Shown here piece after piece: positions 8,712 to 16,516 of a stretch of 64,000 bases of DNA. The translations under genes and the position numbers were made by a program. Each line of letters opens with the position of its first letter. Within the stretch, counting starts at the first letter, position 1. The stretch lies in the NCBI GenBank assembly GCA_003510135.1, contig DOKY01000021.1:5883-69882 (forward strand), read 5' to 3'. The DNA comes from Pseudothermotoga sp. Its GTDB lineage: Bacteria > Thermotogota > Thermotogae > Thermotogales > DSM-5069. The notes under the pieces are model-generated. The model worked only from the letters and a program-made list of their open reading frames with translations. It did not search any database and had not been told where the DNA came from.

Positions 8712-10246
8712 CATTCGAACCAAGCGTACTTGAGAATAACGAACTCTGTCGGCAACAACCAGACGTTCTTCAACTCTTTCTTGTGTGCGACGATGTTTGT
8801 CATGTTGTAAAGGAAGATCCACGGCGCATCCTGAACTATCAACTTCTGTGCCTCCGCGTAGTACTGCAACAGTTTTTCCTTGTCGAGTTCGTGGGCGATC
8901 TTGTCTATCAGCTCGTCGACCTTCGGGTTGCTGTAGAAAGTGTTGTTGTCTCCCGTACCGTTAGGATTGATGTTGTCAGAGTGGAACAGCGGATAGAGCA
9001 CCCAGTGTCCCTCGCCCGTCGAAGGAGCCCAGCCGAGCAGGAAAAGCTCGTAGTCCCAGTCTGCCGGGTTGCTCGAGAACAGCTTGTTTATATAACTTGC
9101 CCACTCCATGGGCTTCACATCGACTGTTACACCAACTTCTTTCAACATGCCCTGCACGGCGACCGCAACTTCGTAGTCGTTGAGGTATCTGCCCTTTGGC
9201 GTCAGCAACTCAAGCTTAAGGTTCTCAACTCCTGCTTCCTTGAGCAACTGTTTCGCCTTCGCAGGATCGTATGGGTAGCCTCCAGTCGAGAAATAACCAA
9301 AGGTGTACTTTGCAAGTGGCGAATCGGATGGAACCGCAAGGTTCCTCATGATCGTGGCACAGAGCTTTTGTTTGTCAACGGCGTAGTTGAGTGCCTGTCT
9401 CACCCTGACGTCGTTTAGTGGTGGTTTTCTCATGTTGAATCCGATGTAGATGACCCTCAGACTAGGCTCAACCCTCACAACGAGCTTTTCGTCCTTCTGA
9501 AGAACGGGCACGAGTGCTGGAGGTGGGTTGAACATAACATCCACATCGCCGGCCCTCAGCTGTGTGACCCTCGAAACATCTTCGGGAACGATTGTGAAGA
9601 CGATGCCGTCCAGGTAAGGTTGACCCTCTCTCCAGTAATTCGGATTTTTCACAAGTTCTATTCTTTCCCCAATCTTCCACTCCTTAAGCATGAACGGTCC
9701 AGTTCCAACAGGGTTTCTGCCGAGCTTCGCCGGATCATCACCGTAGGCATCAATGGCTTTCGGGGAAACTATCAAAGCCGCCTCGTGTGCGAGCCTGTTC
9801 AGGAACGGAGAGTAGGGTTTTTCGAGGACGAACTTCACCGTGTAGTCATCGACAACAACGATCTCTTTGACGATTCCTTTGAACAGGCCCGTTCTTCTGA
9901 GTGAGTTGTTCAGAACGTAGTCGTAGTACTTTTTCACCGCCTGGGCGTTGAAATCAGCTCCGTCGTGGAACTTCACACCTTTCCTGAGATAGAAGGTGTA
10001 CTCGCAACCATCCTGAGAGATCTCCCATCTCTCCGCGAGCGCGGGCGTGATGTTCAATTTCTCGTCGAACTCGACAAGACCATCGAAGATGTGCCGACAC
10101 ACTGTTCCACTAATGTTGTCAGTCTGGTTGGCTGGTAACAAACTGACCGCGTCGGCGCCCATCACGTAGCGGGCAACACCACCGTACTTTGCAGAGAAGG
10201 AAAGGACTGCGACAAGAACCAACAGAATCAGCAAGAACTTCTTCAT
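8711..10246 (-). CDS. ABC transporter solute-binding protein, family 5 (oligopeptide/oligosaccharide)
   Basis: A 511-residue secreted binding protein. A cleavable signal peptide ends near residue 20 (SFSAK). The YVMGADAVSLLPANQTDN opening and the later CEYTFYLRKGVKFHDG segment are the family-5 (OppA/DppA) signature. The ATG at 10246 has a GGGGAGGTG site at good spacing; an in-frame GTG three codons earlier overlaps that site and is less likely. Members in Thermotogae often bind oligosaccharides as well as peptides, so the ligand is open. No permease or ATPase genes adjoin it; it stands alone between folP and a lipoprotein gene, with a terminator directly at its stop codon. Confidence 0.9.
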   Translation of the reverse strand: MKKFLLILLVLVAVLSFSAKYGGVARYVMGADAVSLLPANQTDNISGTVCRHIFDGLVEFDEKLNITPALAERWEISQDGCEYTFYLRKGVKFHDGADFNAQAVKKYYDYVLNNSLRRTGLFKGIVKEIVVVDDYTVKFVLEKPYSPFLNRLAHEAALIVSPKAIDAYGDDPAKLGRNPVGTGPFMLKEWKIGERIELVKNPNYWREGQPYLDGIVFTIVPEDVSRVTQLRAGDVDVMFNPPPALVPVLQKDEKLVVRVEPSLRVIYIGFNMRKPPLNDVRVRQALNYAVDKQKLCATIMRNLAVPSDSPLAKYTFGYFSTGGYPYDPAKAKQLLKEAGVENLKLELLTPKGRYLNDYEVAVAVQGMLKEVGVTVDVKPMEWASYINKLFSSNPADWDYELFLLGWAPSTGEGHWVLYPLFHSDNINPNGTGDNNTFYSNPKVDELIDKIAHELDKEKLLQYYAEAQKLIVQDAPWIFLYNMTNIVAHKKELKNVWLLPTEFVILKYAWFE

Positions 10247-10292
10247 CAAACACACCTCCCCACTGAAGTTTGGAAATATTTTACCACTTTAT

Positions 10293-11471
10293 TTATTGAG
10301 TAATCGCCTGGATCAGTTTGATCACGTGCAGATTCTCTTTAACGTCGTGTACCCTGACGATGTCAACCCCGTTCAGAACGCAGTATGCTGTCACTGCAAG
10401 GGTGCCGTACAGTCTTTCCTCTGGGGGCACGCTGCCCAGAACCTGACCTATGAAAGACTTTCTTGAAGCCCCTACGAGCACAGGTTTCCCCAAACTCTTG
10501 AATTCGGAAATTCGCTTTATTATCTCCAGATTGTCAACGAGCCTTTTTCCGAAACCTATGCCAGGATCGATTATGACTCGGTCTTCCAGACCGATTTCAC
10601 GAAGCTTCTCGATTCTTTCTTTGAAAAAGTAGAGGATCTCTCTGACGACGTCTTCGTAATAGGGATTCTCCTGCATCGTTTTCGGTTCGCCTTTCATGTG
10701 CATCAAGATCACCGCAGGTTTGTATTCTTTGAGAACGTCCATCATCGTTGGATCGAATCTGAGCGCGCTCACGTCATTCACGATCTCCGCACCATTCTTC
10801 AGCGCTTCTTCCGCGACTTTCGCCTTGTACGTGTCAACAGAAATGAAGGCATCAAAGTTTTTCCGAACGGTCTCGACAGCGGGTACAACCCTGTTGAGTT
10901 CCTCTTCCTCGCTGACCCTTTCAGAACCGGGTCTGGTCGATTCGCCGCCAATGTCGATGATGTCCACGCCTTCTTTCACCATTCTCGCGACAAAGTCGAT
11001 CAGCCTGCCTTTCTCAACTCGACTCGCGGCGTAGAAAGAATCCGGTGTGACGTTGACGATGCCCATGATCAAAGGTTTATCAAAGTCCAGTCTTCGGCCG
11101 GATGGAAGTTCGATAGTGCGAATCTTTGGCCCGAAGAGGCAATCTTTTATGTCCTGTGCGATCACATCAAGGTTCCAGTAATGCATCAAGGAAAGTTTTT
11201 CGATGAGTTTTCTGTGCTGTGCAAGCGTTCCCATCGTCAGGACATGGGTAGATTGGACCTTCAAGGTGATCGAGTGTTTGTGAACTGCTGCATCCCCACC
11301 GGCAGCGAGCATCTCCTGTTTGATCACGTTTGCGCTGATCGCTGGAACATCATAGATGAGTAAGCTGACGAACTCACCTTTGTTTTTGAAGATCGGTACC
11401 GAGGCAGGATCGACACCGACTCTTGAAAGATGTTCAACAGGATCAATCACCCGGGTGATTAGAAAGTTCAT
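10293..11471 (-). CDS. folP: Dihydropteroate synthase with N-terminal extension
   Basis: Condenses 4-aminobenzoate with the pterin pyrophosphate to make dihydropteroate in folate synthesis. The TIM-barrel core starts near residue 117. It shows MGIVNVTPDSF at 136-146 (pterin/pABA loop) and GGESTRPG at 175-182, both diagnostic. Total length is 392 residues against about 270-280 for typical bacterial enzymes; the first 115 or so residues are an extra domain of unknown role. The ATG at 11471 has a GGAGGG site and overlaps the end of the Nudix gene by 29 bases, which implies coupled translation. A Nudix enzyme beside folP could act on a folate-pathway pyrophosphate, but that is only suggested by position. 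Confidence 0.92.
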   Translation of the reverse strand: MNFLITRVIDPVEHLSRVGVDPASVPIFKNKGEFVSLLIYDVPAISANVIKQEMLAAGGDAAVHKHSITLKVQSTHVLTMGTLAQHRKLIEKLSLMHYWNLDVIAQDIKDCLFGPKIRTIELPSGRRLDFDKPLIMGIVNVTPDSFYAASRVEKGRLIDFVARMVKEGVDIIDIGGESTRPGSERVSEEEELNRVVPAVETVRKNFDAFISVDTYKAKVAEEALKNGAEIVNDVSALRFDPTMMDVLKEYKPAVILMHMKGEPKTMQENPYYEDVVREILYFFKERIEKLREIGLEDRVIIDPGIGFGKRLVDNLEIIKRISEFKSLGKPVLVGASRKSFIGQVLGSVPPEERLYGTLAVTAYCVLNGVDIVRVHDVKENLHVIKLIQAITQ

Positions 11472-11958
11472 CTTTGAATCCCTCCAGCAATTGTTTTATC
11501 TTCACCAGCGAATCTCTGATAATCCTCGCCGTCGCACCCCATATCACGATCCCATCGATGACAAATCTGCACGTTCTGCTACCGTTCGGAAGCACAATCT
11601 CGTCGCACGAAATTCTATCGAACAGTGACAAACTGACGAGGTAAAGGTCCTGCACTTCAGATTTGTTAAGTCTGAAGTAGAGTCGGTCGATTTGAACGAG
11701 GAACGCCTGAACGAAGAGGTTTGACTTTCCTGTCACCGTTGAAGATAACGTACCAAGCAAGCTGCAGTGATGTTTCGCAACTCCAATCTCTTCTTCGAGT
11801 TCCCGAAACATGGCTTCAACGGGCGTTTCACCATCTTCGACTACGCCTCCCGGAAAGGCGATTTGATTCGCGTGCCTGAGTAAATGGCGAGCTCTGCGTA
11901 TGAAGAGCACGTATGGTTCTTTGGAGATGAAAACAATCGGGACCGCAACCACGGACAT
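11443..11958 (-). CDS. Nudix hydrolase (CoA-pyrophosphatase-like)
   Basis: A 171-residue Nudix protein. The Nudix box is complete: a GGVVEDGE start, then seven residues, then RELEEEIG, giving the metal-binding REXXEE core. The ILFIRRA-type strand and the HANQIAFPGG run before the box fit the CoA or ADP-sugar pyrophosphatase subgroup. The ATG at 11958 is chosen because an AAGGAT site is 6 bases upstream; a GTG one codon earlier is too close. It is the first gene of the pair with folP. The 134-base gap to the divergent operon at 12093 contains a perfect inverted repeat (11982-12000). Confidence 0.8.
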   Translation of the reverse strand: MSVVAVPIVFISKEPYVLFIRRARHLLRHANQIAFPGGVVEDGETPVEAMFRELEEEIGVAKHHCSLLGTLSSTVTGKSNLFVQAFLVQIDRLYFRLNKSEVQDLYLVSLSLFDRISCDEIVLPNGSRTCRFVIDGIVIWGATARIIRDSLVKIKQLLEGFKDELSNHPGD

Positions 11959-11981
11959 CACAGATCCTTCACCAAAAATGA

Positions 11982-12000
11982 TTTTACCAGATTGGTAAAA
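11982..12000. promoter_or_regulatory. Inverted repeat between the divergent Nudix and opine-dehydrogenase-like operons
   Basis: A perfect 7-bp inverted repeat (TTTTACC, 5-base spacer, GGTAAAA). Its left arm overlaps a possible minus-strand -10 box (TAAAAT) for the Nudix gene, 24 bases before that start. This could be an operator; no regulator is assigned. It might also be chance in an AT-rich spacer. Confidence 0.3.
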
Positions 12001-12033
12001 CTTTATAAGTGACTTCGTTTTTACCGTTGTTTG

Positions 12034-12062
12034 TTAAGCACAGCACCAGCGTATGCTAAAAT
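12034..12062 (+). promoter_or_regulatory. Possible extended -10 promoter of the cobalamin-protein operon
   Basis: TAAAAT at 12057-12062 is preceded by TG one base upstream (extended -10), with a weak TTAAGC at -35 spacing of 17. It lies about 30 bases before the start of the first gene. Confidence 0.4.
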
Positions 12063-12092
12063 TACTGTGGTTCAGGCATGGAGGTGATGTAT

Positions 12093-13175
12093 GTGAAAAT
12101 ATGCGTGATTGGCGCAGGTAATGGTGGTCAAGCCCTTGCGGGTTATCTGGCTTTGAAAGGATATGATGTCTCGTTGTACAACAGGTCCGAAAAGAGGATT
12201 GCGCCTATTCTGAAGACGAGGAAGATCAAGCTCGAGGGTGAAGTCAACGCAACGGCGCAGATTTCTTTTGCGACGACGGATCTGGCAGAAGCGATCAAGG
12301 GTAGAAACCTCCTCATGGTCGTCGTTCCGGCTAACGCTCATCGTGACGTGGCCGAAAAGCTCGCTCCACTGCTCGAAGATGGTCAGATCATCGTGCTCAA
12401 TCCAGGAAGAACGGCTGGAGCTCTGGAATTCGCCAACGTGTTGAAAGAAAAGGGCGTGCGCAAAGACGTTGTCATTGCTGAGGCACAAACGTTTGTCTTC
12501 GCATCCCGCATGTCAAATCCTGGCGTGGTACGCATCTTCAGGATCAAGAACGCTGTGCCAGTTGCGGCGCTCCCCGCGGCGAGAAATAAAGAACTCGAGG
12601 AAAGCCTTCTGAAGGTCATGCCAGAGTTCGAGCTCGCACCGAACACGCTTTACACGAGTTTCAACAACATAGGTGCGGTTTTTCATCCCGCCACGATTGT
12701 CTTGAACGCAGGCTGGGTGGAAACGACGTTCGGAAAGTTCGAATTCTACTTCGAAGGTATAAGTCCATCTGTGGCGAAGGTCCTGCAGGCGATAGATGAA
12801 GAAAGGTGTGAAGTTGCAAGAAAGTTTGGCATCGAACCCATGACGGCCGTGCAGTGGTTATCCTACGCGTACGATGTGAAAGGCAAAGACCTGTACGACG
12901 CGATACACAACAATGAAGGTTACAGGGGCATACAGGCGCCCACCAGCCTCGAGAACAGGTACATCCTGGAGGACGTGCCCACAAGTTTGGTACCTATCTC
13001 CGCCTTCGGAAAGCTGGTCAAGGTGAAAACGCCCACGATCGACGCTGTCGTCAGACTCGCCTCGATCATGATGGGTATTGACTTCTTCAAAGAGGGTAGG
13101 AACTTTGAAAGACTTCATCTTAAGGGGAAAACCCTCGAAGAGGTCAAGCGCATCATGGAGGAGGGATGGCAATGA
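12093..13175 (+). CDS. NAD(P)-dependent octopine/nopaline dehydrogenase family protein
   Basis: A 360-residue dehydrogenase-like protein. An N-terminal Rossmann motif (VIGAGNGGQA, residues 5-14) binds NAD(P); the C-terminal helical half resembles the opine dehydrogenase domain (an NNIGAVFHPA motif with its histidine, and a later HNNEGYRG run). The frame is open from ATG 12078, but GTG 12093 gives ideal spacing to GGAGGTGAT and a natural MKICVIGAGNGG start. Known relatives join or split an amino acid and a keto acid by reduction of an imine, or oxidise a secondary alcohol. It is followed with a 4-base overlap by a cobalamin-binding protein and then an ATP-grasp ligase, which suggests a short amino-acid pathway. 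Confidence 0.8.
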   Translation: MKICVIGAGNGGQALAGYLALKGYDVSLYNRSEKRIAPILKTRKIKLEGEVNATAQISFATTDLAEAIKGRNLLMVVVPANAHRDVAEKLAPLLEDGQIIVLNPGRTAGALEFANVLKEKGVRKDVVIAEAQTFVFASRMSNPGVVRIFRIKNAVPVAALPAARNKELEESLLKVMPEFELAPNTLYTSFNNIGAVFHPATIVLNAGWVETTFGKFEFYFEGISPSVAKVLQAIDEERCEVARKFGIEPMTAVQWLSYAYDVKGKDLYDAIHNNEGYRGIQAPTSLENRYILEDVPTSLVPISAFGKLVKVKTPTIDAVVRLASIMMGIDFFKEGRNFERLHLKGKTLEEVKRIMEEGWQ

Positions 13176-14806
13176 AGATGATAGGTGCCTCCATAGGAAG
13201 TTGTGTTCACAACGTTGGTTTGCTCAATTTTCTCAACCTGTCGAGACAGAACGGCTACGAAACGCTGTACATAGGTTCCGCCGTACCAGTAGAGAAACTC
13301 GTGGAAGAGATAGAGAAACACGATCCCGATGTCGTTGCGATGAGTTACAGACTCGGTGCGGAAGCACTGAAAAATCTTCTTGAAACCTTGGAACGCCTGC
13401 TGAAAGAACGCGATCTTCTGCGTAAGACTTACATATTCGGAGGTACGGTGGAGACAGCGAGTGTCGCGAGGACGTTCAATTTTATAAGTAGGGCCTTCGA
13501 TGGGACCGAAGAAGTAGATGAAATCGTCATGTTCCTGAGAGGAGAGGCGAGGAAATTACAAAAAATGGAGGTTTACCCGCAGAGTCTGGGTGAAAGAATA
13601 AAATTCAAAAGCCCTTTTCCTCTCATACGACATCACATAGGTTTGCAGACGCTTGAGGAAACAATACGAGAGATCGAAAAAATGGCGGATTCTCAACTGC
13701 TGGACGTGATTTCCATCGCGCCGGATCAGAACTGTCAGCAGTTCTTTTTCGAGCCGGAGAAGATGGACCCGAAGCAAGATGGTGCCGGTGGGGCGCCGAT
13801 AAGAACAAGAGAGGACTTCGTGAGATTGTACCAGGCAAGCAGAAGAGGAAATTATCCACTTGTCAGGTGCTACGCGGGCACGAAACACATGGTGGAGTTC
13901 TCAAAACTCCTGAAGGAGACACTTAACAACGCATGGGCAGCGATACCTGTGATGTGGTACAGCGATCTTGACAGACGTTCCGAAAGACCGCTGCTGGAAG
14001 CGATCAAGGAGAACATGGAGGCAATTCGCTGGAACGGTGAGAACAATGTGCCAGTTGAAGTGACGGACTCACACCAGTGGGCCTTGAGATTAGCACACGA
14101 TGCTGTAGAAGTTGCCGCGGCGTACCTTGCAACTTTCGTAGCGAAGAAGCTTGGAGTGAAAGAATATGTGCAGCAGTTCATGCTGGAAACGCCCATGGGT
14201 CTGTCACCGAGGGCTGATATAGCCAAAATGATCGCGAAAAGAGAACTCGTCGAAAGCCTCACAGATGAAAATTTCAGAGTCTATCGAATGATAAGAACAG
14301 GCTTGATGTCCATGCCTGCAGACCCCGACGCGGCGAAGGGACAGATAGGCGTCTCCATGTTTTACGGAATGGCGCTCGAACCCCACATAGTTCACGTCGT
14401 CGCCTATTGTGAATCTGTGAAGAGGGCCACGGCGAAGGAGATCATAGAGAGCGTAAAGATCGCCAGAAGGGCCATAAACGTCGCACTGCGCGGTTTTCCA
14501 GATCCTCTGGCGGATCCCTGGATACGTGGTGAGAAGGAGCGAATCAAAGAAGAGGCCTTGCAGATAATCGATGCCATCAAGTCGCTTGGCGATGGCAGCG
14601 AAGAGGAACTGATCAAACCTGAAGTTCTTTTTGAAGCGGTCAGAGTTGGGATCTTGGACGCCCCAGCGCTCAAAGGTTTCTCTGTGGCGAAGGGTGAGGT
14701 CAAAACTGCAATAATAGACGGACAGTGCAGGTGTGTCAATGAGGAAGGAAAAGTGATGAGTGAGAAACAAAGGCTTGAAAAGATTTTGGGGAGGTCACAT
14801 GGATGA
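13172..14806 (+). CDS. Cobalamin-binding protein, possibly a fused glutamate-mutase-like enzyme
   Basis: A 544-residue cytosolic protein. Residues 1-125 look like a B12-binding Rossmann domain: IGSCVHNVG at 8-16 lines up with the DxHxxG cobalamin motif (His13 as cobalt ligand) but has Cys where Asp is usual, and a later FGGTVE fits the conserved GG. The remaining 400 residues look like an alpha/beta barrel; the ending (AVRVGILDAPALKG, then AKGEVKT) faintly resembles the catalytic subunit of glutamate mutase. ATG 13172 is preferred over ATG 13166 because of spacing to GGAGGAG; it overlaps the upstream stop codon. It overlaps the ATP-grasp gene by 4 bases. A carbon-skeleton mutase role is an inference only. 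Confidence 0.6.
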   Translation: MKMIGASIGSCVHNVGLLNFLNLSRQNGYETLYIGSAVPVEKLVEEIEKHDPDVVAMSYRLGAEALKNLLETLERLLKERDLLRKTYIFGGTVETASVARTFNFISRAFDGTEEVDEIVMFLRGEARKLQKMEVYPQSLGERIKFKSPFPLIRHHIGLQTLEETIREIEKMADSQLLDVISIAPDQNCQQFFFEPEKMDPKQDGAGGAPIRTREDFVRLYQASRRGNYPLVRCYAGTKHMVEFSKLLKETLNNAWAAIPVMWYSDLDRRSERPLLEAIKENMEAIRWNGENNVPVEVTDSHQWALRLAHDAVEVAAAYLATFVAKKLGVKEYVQQFMLETPMGLSPRADIAKMIAKRELVESLTDENFRVYRMIRTGLMSMPADPDAAKGQIGVSMFYGMALEPHIVHVVAYCESVKRATAKEIIESVKIARRAINVALRGFPDPLADPWIRGEKERIKEEALQIIDAIKSLGDGSEEELIKPEVLFEAVRVGILDAPALKGFSVAKGEVKTAIIDGQCRCVNEEGKVMSEKQRLEKILGRSHG

Positions 14807-15720
14807 AAGTTGCTGTCGTCTACGATCTCGAAAATCTCGACGAGTCACGTGTCAAAATGGTCGACAGCGTTTGCGAGGCTTTGTCAAAGTATCATGACGT
14901 TGAAAAACTTCCGTTTGGAGATAACTTCATCGAACGCGTCAAGACCTTCGATGCAGTGTTCAACCTGTCGACTGCACACCTTCAGATGCATGTTCCTGCG
15001 ATACTCGACGTTCTGAAAATACCTTATACGGGTTCCTCGCCACTCGCGCACGCTCTCTGCACCGACAAGATCTTAACCAAGATTGTCCTTCAACACCATG
15101 GAATACCAACACCCAGGTTCTTCGTCGTACCGATTGGCGAAGAGCCAGATTCACTGGATTTTAGCCCCGCGATAGTGAAACCCCCCAGACAGGGTAGCGC
15201 AAAGGGAATCCATGCGGATTCGGTGGTTGAGAACGTGGAAGCACTCAAAAGGGCCGTGAGGAGGGTACACGAACAATTCAGAGAACCCGCGCTGGTGGAA
15301 GAGTTCATCGAAGGAAAAGAACTCAGCGTGGGTATCGTTGCAGAGGAAGTGTTGCCCATACTCGAGATAGATTTTTCCACGTTGCCAGACGGACTCGAAC
15401 GGTTTTACTCCTACAGGGTAAAACACTACTACGGTGAGCAGACGTGTTACATCTGCCCCGCACGCATTGATGAAAATCTGAGACGAAAGATAGAGCACTA
15501 TGCACGAATGGCTTTCAAAGCTTTGAACCTGAGAAACTACACCCGCATGGATCTGCGCGTGAGGGGAGACGAGGTCTACTTCCTCGATGTGAACTCGCTT
15601 CCGATGCTAACGCCAAACTATTCCGACATAGTCAAGATGGCCGAAGCAGCGAAGCTGAGTTACGAAGAGCTGATACTCAAGATATTCAACGATGCGCTGC
15701 GTTGTCACCGGGACCTTTGA
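14803..15720 (+). CDS. ATP-grasp ligase related to D-alanine-D-alanine ligase
   Basis: A 305-residue ATP-grasp protein with Ddl-like order: an N-terminal Rossmann-like domain, YTGSSPLAHALCTDK near residue 75-90, an ATP-binding central domain (VEEFIEGKELSVG), and a metal-binding C-terminal segment. There the usual Ddl acidic-x-Asn-T-L-P-G motif reads DVNSLPML. Its divergence at the substrate end, and its place in an operon with an opine-dehydrogenase-like and a cobalamin protein, argue against it being the housekeeping cell-wall Ddl. It probably joins an amino acid or similar carboxylate to an amine. The start overlaps the previous stop (ATGA). Confidence 0.7.
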   Translation: MKVAVVYDLENLDESRVKMVDSVCEALSKYHDVEKLPFGDNFIERVKTFDAVFNLSTAHLQMHVPAILDVLKIPYTGSSPLAHALCTDKILTKIVLQHHGIPTPRFFVVPIGEEPDSLDFSPAIVKPPRQGSAKGIHADSVVENVEALKRAVRRVHEQFREPALVEEFIEGKELSVGIVAEEVLPILEIDFSTLPDGLERFYSYRVKHYYGEQTCYICPARIDENLRRKIEHYARMAFKALNLRNYTRMDLRVRGDEVYFLDVNSLPMLTPNYSDIVKMAEAAKLSYEELILKIFNDALRCHRDL

Positions 15721-15763
15721 ATAGGTGTCGTACAGAAAAGAGCTGTGGTAATATAGATTCTCG

Positions 15764-16444
15764 ATGAGGAGAGAGCTGTTTCTTTTCGACGACTTTTACA
15801 GATCGAGTTTTGGCACGATAATAGGAGTGGATGAGGCCGGGAGGGGTTGCATAGCGGGACCTGTGGTTGCTGCCGCAGTTGTTTTGTTGGAACCGCTGGA
15901 TGTGTACGACTCAAAGCAGCTGAGTCCGGGGCAGAGGGAATACCTCTTTGAAGAGATACAGAAACGCGCCGAGGTTGGGGTTGGTATCGCATCTGAAGAA
16001 GAGATAGACACGTACAACATCTTGAACGCGACAAGGATTGCCATGAACCGCGCCCTCGAGAATCTCCACCGTCCGGGCGCTTTCATTTTGGTGGATGGAA
16101 GATCGTTGAAACTTTCTCAGCAGGGCACATGCATAGTGAAGGGAGACCGAAAGAGCGCTTCCATTGCCGCGGCGTCGATAGTTGCGAAAGTGACGCGAGA
16201 TCGCCTCATGGAAAAGTTCCACGAGCGCTATCCTGATTACGGCTTCCACAAAAACAAGGGCTACCCAACCAAAGAACATTTACAGAACCTTCGTCGTTAT
16301 GGTCCCACAGCGTTTCACAGGCTCACGTTCAAACCCGTTCTGGAAATGCTCACCGAGGAACTGCTCGCTAAGATCGTTTCAAGGGATTCACAGCGCTTTT
16401 CAGTGGTTCTGAGAAAAATGAACCGACTTGTCTCTTCCACTTAA
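15764..16444 (+). CDS. rnhB: Ribonuclease HII
   Basis: Cleaves the RNA strand of RNA-DNA hybrids and nicks at single ribonucleotides in DNA. The GVDEAGRG motif at residues 21-28 supplies the catalytic Asp23-Glu24 and the GR(K)-G ribonucleotide-sensing loop. Later acidic residues lie in VDGR (near 109) and KGDRKS. At 226 residues it is the usual size. No ribosome-binding site precedes the ATG; instead a TAATAT -10-like box ends 9 bases upstream, so the message may be leaderless. It sits 43 bases after the ATP-grasp gene and may be transcribed alone. Confidence 0.95.
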   Translation: MRRELFLFDDFYRSSFGTIIGVDEAGRGCIAGPVVAAAVVLLEPLDVYDSKQLSPGQREYLFEEIQKRAEVGVGIASEEEIDTYNILNATRIAMNRALENLHRPGAFILVDGRSLKLSQQGTCIVKGDRKSASIAAASIVAKVTRDRLMEKFHERYPDYGFHKNKGYPTKEHLQNLRRYGPTAFHRLTFKPVLEMLTEELLAKIVSRDSQRFSVVLRKMNRLVSST

Positions 16445-16516
16445 TTTCCCTTAACCGGCGCGAAAAATCTCCCGTCATAAAATACATGCATATAAAAGTC
16501 GCGAGGGGGAATCGGA

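Noticed and set aside
11445..11460. A perfect 16-base palindrome (AATCACCCGGGTGATT)
   Set aside because: It is in the coding overlap of the Nudix gene and folP, has no loop for a hairpin and no second copy was noticed in the window, so an operator role is not supported.
16445..16516. A riboswitch or strong promoter before glnA
   Set aside because: Only 72 bases; no known riboswitch core is seen and no -35/-10 pair with good spacing.
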